This document shows positions 60,362 to 64,000 of a stretch of 64,000 nucleotides of DNA, piece by piece; position 1 is the stretch's first letter, and each line of letters opens with the position of its first letter. This DNA is from Microbacterium thalassium (GTDB taxonomy: Bacteria > Actinomycetota > Actinomycetes > Actinomycetales > Microbacteriaceae). The notes beneath the pieces are model-generated. The model did not search any database and was not told the origin of the DNA. It saw nothing but the letters and a program-made list of their open reading frames with translations. Where the stretch lies: the NCBI RefSeq assembly GCF_014208045.1, contig NZ_JACHML010000001.1:744001-808000 (forward strand). The letters run 5' to 3'. Position numbers and translations under genes: made by a program.

Positions 60362-61209
60362 CACCGGCCGTTCATACGGTCGCGCCACGCGAGGAGCGGC
60401 ACCAGCGGCGACAGATCGAAGTCGGGGCCGTCGATCGCGGGGATCAGCAGGCGGAAGCCCAGCTCGAACAGGCGCGCGGGCGCATCCTCCTCGAGCAGCG
60501 GGCCGAAGCCGCGGATCGTGAAGCCCGTCGACAGCTCGATGTCGGCCGGGTCCCGGCCTTCCCGCCCGCACCACTCGTGCAGGACGCCGATCTTGTGCGG
60601 CATCCCCGACAGGCGGGTGAAGGTGTGCCAGATGTCGGCGTGCTGTGCGACCAGCCGCAGCGTCTTGCGCTCGCCCTGCCCGCCGATCAGGATCGGGATG
60701 CGCCGCGTCGGCGGCGGGTTCAGGCGGTCCCAGCGCGACCGGATGCGCGGCAGATCCTCGGCGAGGGCGTCCAGGCGCGACCCGACCGTGCCGAACTCGT
60801 AGCCGTACTCGGTGTAGTCCTGCTCGGCCCAGCCGGAGCCGGTGCCGAAGATGAAGCGCCCGGCACCGCCGTCGCGAGCGCTGAGGTGATCGACGGTGCG
60901 GGCCATGTCCGCCTGAAGGTCGGGGTTGCGGTACGACGAGCAGTTGACGAGCGGCCCGAACTCCACCCGCTCGGTCTGCTCGGCCATCGCCGCCAGCAGC
61001 GTCCAGGCCTCGTAGTGCGCGGCCTCGAGGGGCTCGGTCAGCGGGAAGAAGTGATCCCAGTTGAAGATCGCGTCCACGCCCATGTCCTCCGCACGCAGCA
61101 CGGCATCGCGGTACTGGGCCGTCGTCGCGTGCTGGGGGGCGAGCTGCACGCCGATGCGGACGGGGCGGTGGACGGCCGGGTGGACGAGGGCGGGCGCGCT
61201 GCCGGTCAT
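60361..61209 (-). CDS. LLM-class flavin-dependent oxidoreductase (F420 or FMN)
   Basis: A 282-residue luciferase-like TIM-barrel enzyme: RIGVQLAPQHATTAQYRDAVLRAEDMGVDAIFNWDHFFPL at the N-terminus, TLLAAMAEQTERVEFGPLV, and FGTGSGWAEQDYTEYGYEF with the cofactor-contact Gly pair, then IPILIGGQGERKTLRLVAQHADIWHTF. Actinobacterial members mostly use F420; the substrate is unknown. The ATG overlaps the preceding stop (ATGA) and has GAGGAT upstream. Confidence 0.9.
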   Translation of the reverse strand: MTGSAPALVHPAVHRPVRIGVQLAPQHATTAQYRDAVLRAEDMGVDAIFNWDHFFPLTEPLEAAHYEAWTLLAAMAEQTERVEFGPLVNCSSYRNPDLQADMARTVDHLSARDGGAGRFIFGTGSGWAEQDYTEYGYEFGTVGSRLDALAEDLPRIRSRWDRLNPPPTRRIPILIGGQGERKTLRLVAQHADIWHTFTRLSGMPHKIGVLHEWCGREGRDPADIELSTGFTIRGFGPLLEEDAPARLFELGFRLLIPAIDGPDFDLSPLVPLLAWRDRMNGR

Positions 61210-61799
61210 GCGGGATCGATCCTCAGGATGTCGGGGGATTCGCCGAGGGTGAGGTCCTCGACGACGCGGAGGGTGCGGGCGACGTCGTCGACGGCCCCGA
61301 CCACGGTGCCGAACCGCTCGCGGTCGCCGCACACGGCGGTGAGCGTGACGAAGTGGCTGCCGGTGTCCCACGTGTACGAGACGAAGGGCGGCGAGGACGG
61401 GTCGGGCGGCAGCTCCATGGCGAGCTTCTCTCCGACCCCCAGGTGGGGGTTGCGGAACGACTCGGTGTCGTCGTACTCCATGGGCATCGTCGCGCGGGCG
61501 GCGCGCAGCTGGTTCGTGGCCTCCTGCACCTGGGCCATCGCGACGAGCAGGTCGGGATCGGTCTTCCACACCCACACCAGGAGGCGCCCCGCGGTGCGCT
61601 TCATGATCAGCGGCGCCGCCTGGCTCATCATCCAGGCCGCCACCGGGCTCCCGGGGCGCTCGGTGACGCCCATCGCGCGGTTCGCCTGCGTGAGCAGCAT
61701 CCGGATCGCCGCCTTGCGGTGCCGCCGCCCCCGGAAGCCGAAAGAACCGGTCACGGGGACCCAGAGATCGTCGGATGCATCGGCCTGAAGTCGCGGCAT
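61206..61799 (-). CDS. conserved hypothetical protein, coupled to the LLM gene
   Basis: A 197-residue soluble protein. RRHRKAAIRMLLTQANRAMGVTERPGSPVAAWMMSQAAPLIMKRTAGRLLVWVWKTDPDLLVAMAQVQEATNQLRAARATMPMEYDDTESFRNPHLGVGEKL is basic and helical; the rest has beta character (FVSYTWDTGSHFVTLTAVCGDRERFGTVV). I do not recognise the family. TACCCT is six bases before the ATG, making it leaderless, and it is the first gene of a two-gene unit with the oxidoreductase. Confidence 0.7.
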   Translation of the reverse strand: MPRLQADASDDLWVPVTGSFGFRGRRHRKAAIRMLLTQANRAMGVTERPGSPVAAWMMSQAAPLIMKRTAGRLLVWVWKTDPDLLVAMAQVQEATNQLRAARATMPMEYDDTESFRNPHLGVGEKLAMELPPDPSSPPFVSYTWDTGSHFVTLTAVCGDRERFGTVVGAVDDVARTLRVVEDLTLGESPDILRIDPA

Positions 61800-61805
61800 C
61801 CCCCC

Positions 61806-61811
61806 AGGGTA
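61806..61811 (-). promoter_or_regulatory. leaderless -10 element of the hypothetical/LLM pair
   Basis: TACCCT on the minus strand ends six bases before the ATG at 61799. On the other strand, TAGAGT at 61853-61858 serves the glycosyltransferase with a leader of about 60 bases. Confidence 0.5.
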
Positions 61812-61925
61812 CGGGCGCGCCCCGCCTCTCCGGCTGGGAGAACGCCCTCGGGTAGAGTGGTGCGCGCGCGAGCGCCACCCCGATGCCGCGTATCCCTCGC
61901 CGCACAGACAGGCCCACAGCATCCC

Positions 61926-63140
61926 GTGACCGACTCCGCGACGCCCGACGATCCCGCCGCCGCCGTGAACCCGCGTCCCCTGAAGATCCTGATCGGGGCC
62001 GACACGTTCCTTCCGCATGTCAACGGCGCGGCCCGCTTCGCCGAGCGCCTCGCCGCCGGCCTCGGCGCGCGCGGTCACGAGGTGCACGTGATGGCCCCCA
62101 GCAAGACGCACCGCGAGCACGGCGTGTTCACCGAGGTCATCGAGGGCGAGCCGCTGACGATGCACCGCCTGCCGTCGTGGCGCTGGTACCCCCACGACTG
62201 GCTCACCTTCGTGATGCCGTTCCGCGCCAAGCACTATGCGCGTCGTGTGCTCGACTCCGTCCAGCCCGACGTCGTGCACATCCAGTCGCACATCGTCATC
62301 GGTCGCGGCCTGTCGCGCGAGGCCGCCAAGCGCGGCATCCCGATCATCGCCACCAACCATGTCATGGCCGAGAACATCCTCGACTTCACGACGTTGCCGC
62401 CGGTGCTCGACAAGATCTTCCTGAAGTACGCGTGGGAGGACGCCAAGCGCACCTTCGACCTCACGAAGGCCGTCACCACGCCGACGCGCAAGGCCGCCGA
62501 CTTCCTCGAGGCGACCATCGCCATCGACAACGTCCTGCCTGTCAGCTGCGGCCTGGACGCTTCGAACTACACCGCCGACCTCGCGCCGCGCTCGGCGAAC
62601 CGGCTGGTGTTCGTCGGGCGCCTCACGACCGAGAAGCAGATCGACGTCGTCCTGCGCGCGCTGACGCTGCTCGATCCGACACTCGATGTGACGTTCGACA
62701 TCGTCGGCAACGGCGACCAGCGCCGCAACCTCGAAGAGCTCGCCACCGAGCTCGGGCTCGCCGGCCGCGTGCGGTTCCACGGTCACACGACCGATGAGGA
62801 GCTGCGCGGCTTCCTCACGAACGCCACCGCGTTCGTGATCGCCTCGATCGCCGAGCTGCAGTCGATCGCGACCATGGAGGCGATGGCCTCCGGACTGCCG
62901 ATCATCGCCGCCGACGCCGTGGCGCTGCCGCACCTCGTCCATGACGGCGAGAACGGCTACCTGTTCACGCCGGGGGATCCCGAGGACCTCGCGGCGAAGA
63001 TCAACCGCGTGCTGCGGCAGACGCCGGCCGAGCGTCTCGCGATGCAGCAGGCGTCGCTCGACGGCGTCAAGGTGCACGATATGACCCGCACGCTCGAGAC
63101 CTTCGAGGCGCTGTATCGCGGCGAGCCGATTCCGGAGTAG
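61926..63140 (+). CDS. family 4 glycosyltransferase
   Basis: A 404-residue GT-B enzyme. The N-terminal domain begins LKILIGADTFLPHVNGAARFAERLAAGLGARGHEVHVMAPS, the acceptor side, with HIQSHIVIGRGLSREAAKRGIPIIATNHVM. The donor domain has LVFVGRLTTEKQIDVVLRAL, ELATELGLAGRVRFHGHTTDEEL, and the sugar-nucleotide motif AELQSIATMEAMASGLPIIAADAVALPHLV with its Glu pair. Related actinobacterial enzymes mannosylate or glucosylate lipids. Start GTG; a later in-frame GTG at 61965 is possible. The next glycosyltransferase begins four bases after its stop. Confidence 0.9.
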   Translation: MTDSATPDDPAAAVNPRPLKILIGADTFLPHVNGAARFAERLAAGLGARGHEVHVMAPSKTHREHGVFTEVIEGEPLTMHRLPSWRWYPHDWLTFVMPFRAKHYARRVLDSVQPDVVHIQSHIVIGRGLSREAAKRGIPIIATNHVMAENILDFTTLPPVLDKIFLKYAWEDAKRTFDLTKAVTTPTRKAADFLEATIAIDNVLPVSCGLDASNYTADLAPRSANRLVFVGRLTTEKQIDVVLRALTLLDPTLDVTFDIVGNGDQRRNLEELATELGLAGRVRFHGHTTDEELRGFLTNATAFVIASIAELQSIATMEAMASGLPIIAADAVALPHLVHDGENGYLFTPGDPEDLAAKINRVLRQTPAERLAMQQASLDGVKVHDMTRTLETFEALYRGEPIPE

Positions 63141-63144
63141 CCCC

Positions 63145-64000
63145 GTGCACGTCGTGATGTTCGCCGACCAGCACGTCGAGTCGCTGGGCGGTGCGCAGGT
63201 GTCGATGCGGCTGCAGCGGCGGTTCCTCGAGAAGGCCGGGCACACCGTCACGATCGTCGCGCCGGCCATGCACGGACCGCGCGGCCGTGCTGTCGCGCCC
63301 GACGCCGCGTACGTCGACACGCCGTCGATCGTCATCACCCCTGATCGCGAGTATTCGTTCACGTGGCCGGGTCGTCGCACCGACCGCTGGGTGGACGCCG
63401 CGCTCGCGTCGCGCCCGCCCGTGGACGTCGTGCACATCCAGGGCGACTTCTGGGGCGCGTTCATCGGCCACCGCTTCGCGTCGCGGCACGGCCTGCCCGT
63501 CGTCCACACGATGCACAACCGCGTCGACGTCGGGATCGAGGCCACCACGCCGTTCCCCGGGCTCGTGCTGCGGGTGCTGGGTGCGTGGCAGCGCCGGGCG
63601 CTGGGGGTGCCGGACGAGGCGGAGCCCGCCGGCCACGACGGCTGGGCGTTCCTGCGCCGCTTCGCCGGTCGATCGGATGCCGTCACCGCGCCGTCCTCGC
63701 ACTTCGCCCGACGGCTCGAGGAGCACGGGGTCGTCCCGGGGCGTCCGACGCTGCTGCGGACGCCGGAGGAGGCGCGCCGAGCGCTCGCCGACGGCATCGC
63801 GCCGGCCGCCGCCGGAGTCGACGTCATCTGGAACGGCATCGACGATGACGTGCTGGATGCCGCGCTCGCCGCGGCGCCGCCGGAGCGGGCACCCGGTCGA
63901 CCACGATTCGTGTGGCTGGGGCGCATGAGCCCCGAGAAGCGGCTGCTGCCGTTCCTCGAGGCCGTCGCCGAGTCGGGCATCGACGCGGACGTCGAGGTGA
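63145..64000 (+). CDS. family 4 glycosyltransferase, cut by the window end
   Basis: The first 285 residues of a second GT-B enzyme. HVVMFADQHVESLGGAQVSMRLQRRFLEKAGHTVTIVAPAMHG is the acceptor domain opening. VDVVHIQGDFWGAFIGHRFASRHGLPVVHTMHNRVDVGIEATTPFPGLVLRVLGAWQ follows, then SDAVTAPSSHFARRLEEHGV and the start of the donor domain PRFVWLGRMSPEKRLLPFLEAVAES. The GTG start is four bases after the previous stop, so the two enzymes probably act in one pathway of lipid or polysaccharide glycosylation. The stop lies beyond the window. Confidence 0.88.
   Translation, partial: MHVVMFADQHVESLGGAQVSMRLQRRFLEKAGHTVTIVAPAMHGPRGRAVAPDAAYVDTPSIVITPDREYSFTWPGRRTDRWVDAALASRPPVDVVHIQGDFWGAFIGHRFASRHGLPVVHTMHNRVDVGIEATTPFPGLVLRVLGAWQRRALGVPDEAEPAGHDGWAFLRRFAGRSDAVTAPSSHFARRLEEHGVVPGRPTLLRTPEEARRALADGIAPAAAGVDVIWNGIDDDVLDAALAAAPPERAPGRPRFVWLGRMSPEKRLLPFLEAVAESGIDADVEV

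Overview
The window is very GC-rich DNA from an actinobacterium, most likely a Microbacterium or close relative in the Microbacteriaceae. This rests on HspR-controlled dnaK-grpE-dnaJ-hspR, zinc-ligand-free (CXXC-minus) ribosomal proteins L28, L33 and S14, a CopD-CtaG fusion, a DtxR-like box at heme oxygenase, frequent GTG starts with ATGA/GTGA gene overlaps, and many genes whose start codon lies 6-8 bases after a -10 hexamer (leaderless transcripts). I see no insertion sequence, prophage, plasmid function or CRISPR array. Gene density is about one per kb and the content is mostly chromosomal housekeeping and transport.

Layout. 1-5.4 kb: small membrane proteins, purB, a low-molecular-weight tyrosine phosphatase, and an overlapping pair made of a WXG100-like helical protein and a serine alpha/beta hydrolase. 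5.4-10.1 kb: hisC and a three-gene 2-oxoacid dehydrogenase (E1 alpha, E1 beta, E2). 10.1-15.8 kb: zinc homeostasis: znuA-znuC-znuB behind a Zur box, zur, and a permease/TIGR03943 pair. 15.8-19.4 kb: a lipoprotein-independent secreted beta-propeller-like protein, a 3-methyladenine glycosylase, rpmB-rpmG-rpsN, and HU. 19.4-26.4 kb: CopD-CtaG, a membrane-anchored unknown, a Pif1-like helicase, a beta-lactamase-fold lipoprotein whose three catalytic motifs are all lost, an EamA exporter, a tiny zinc ribbon and tRNA-Gly(CCC).

26.4-31.2 kb: nhaA, dcd, a soluble Cache-domain protein overlapping a GntR regulator with a perfect palindromic operator, then heme oxygenase and DUF2470 genes. 31.2-37.7 kb: a minus-strand assimilatory sulfate reduction cluster: sulfite reductase, APS/PAPS reductase, siroheme methyltransferase, ferredoxin-NADP reductase and a thioredoxin-reductase-like flavoprotein, with a sirohydrochlorin chelatase next door. 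37.7-41.6 kb: a MarR regulator divergent from a His/Gly-rich protein, a BCCT osmolyte transporter, and a lytic transglycosylase with no usable in-frame start.

41.6-48.1 kb: a VWA/solute-binding fusion, membrane proteins, an MFS permease and a KhtTU-like cation/proton antiporter. 48.1-52.4 kb: the HspR operon with two HAIR-like elements around its promoter. 52.4-59.4 kb: DUF2252, a ClC channel, and two paralogous DUF998 membrane proteins flanking a voltage-gated-type K+ channel and an AI-2E permease. 59.4-64 kb: small stress-type proteins, an LLM flavin oxidoreductase, and two family 4 glycosyltransferases, the second cut by the window end.

Two themes link the genes. One is metal economy: zinc (Zur box, Znu, permease pair, zinc-free ribosomal proteins) and iron (DtxR-like box on heme oxygenase). 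The other is sulfur reduction, where siroheme synthesis, the siroheme enzyme and its electron supply are translationally coupled.
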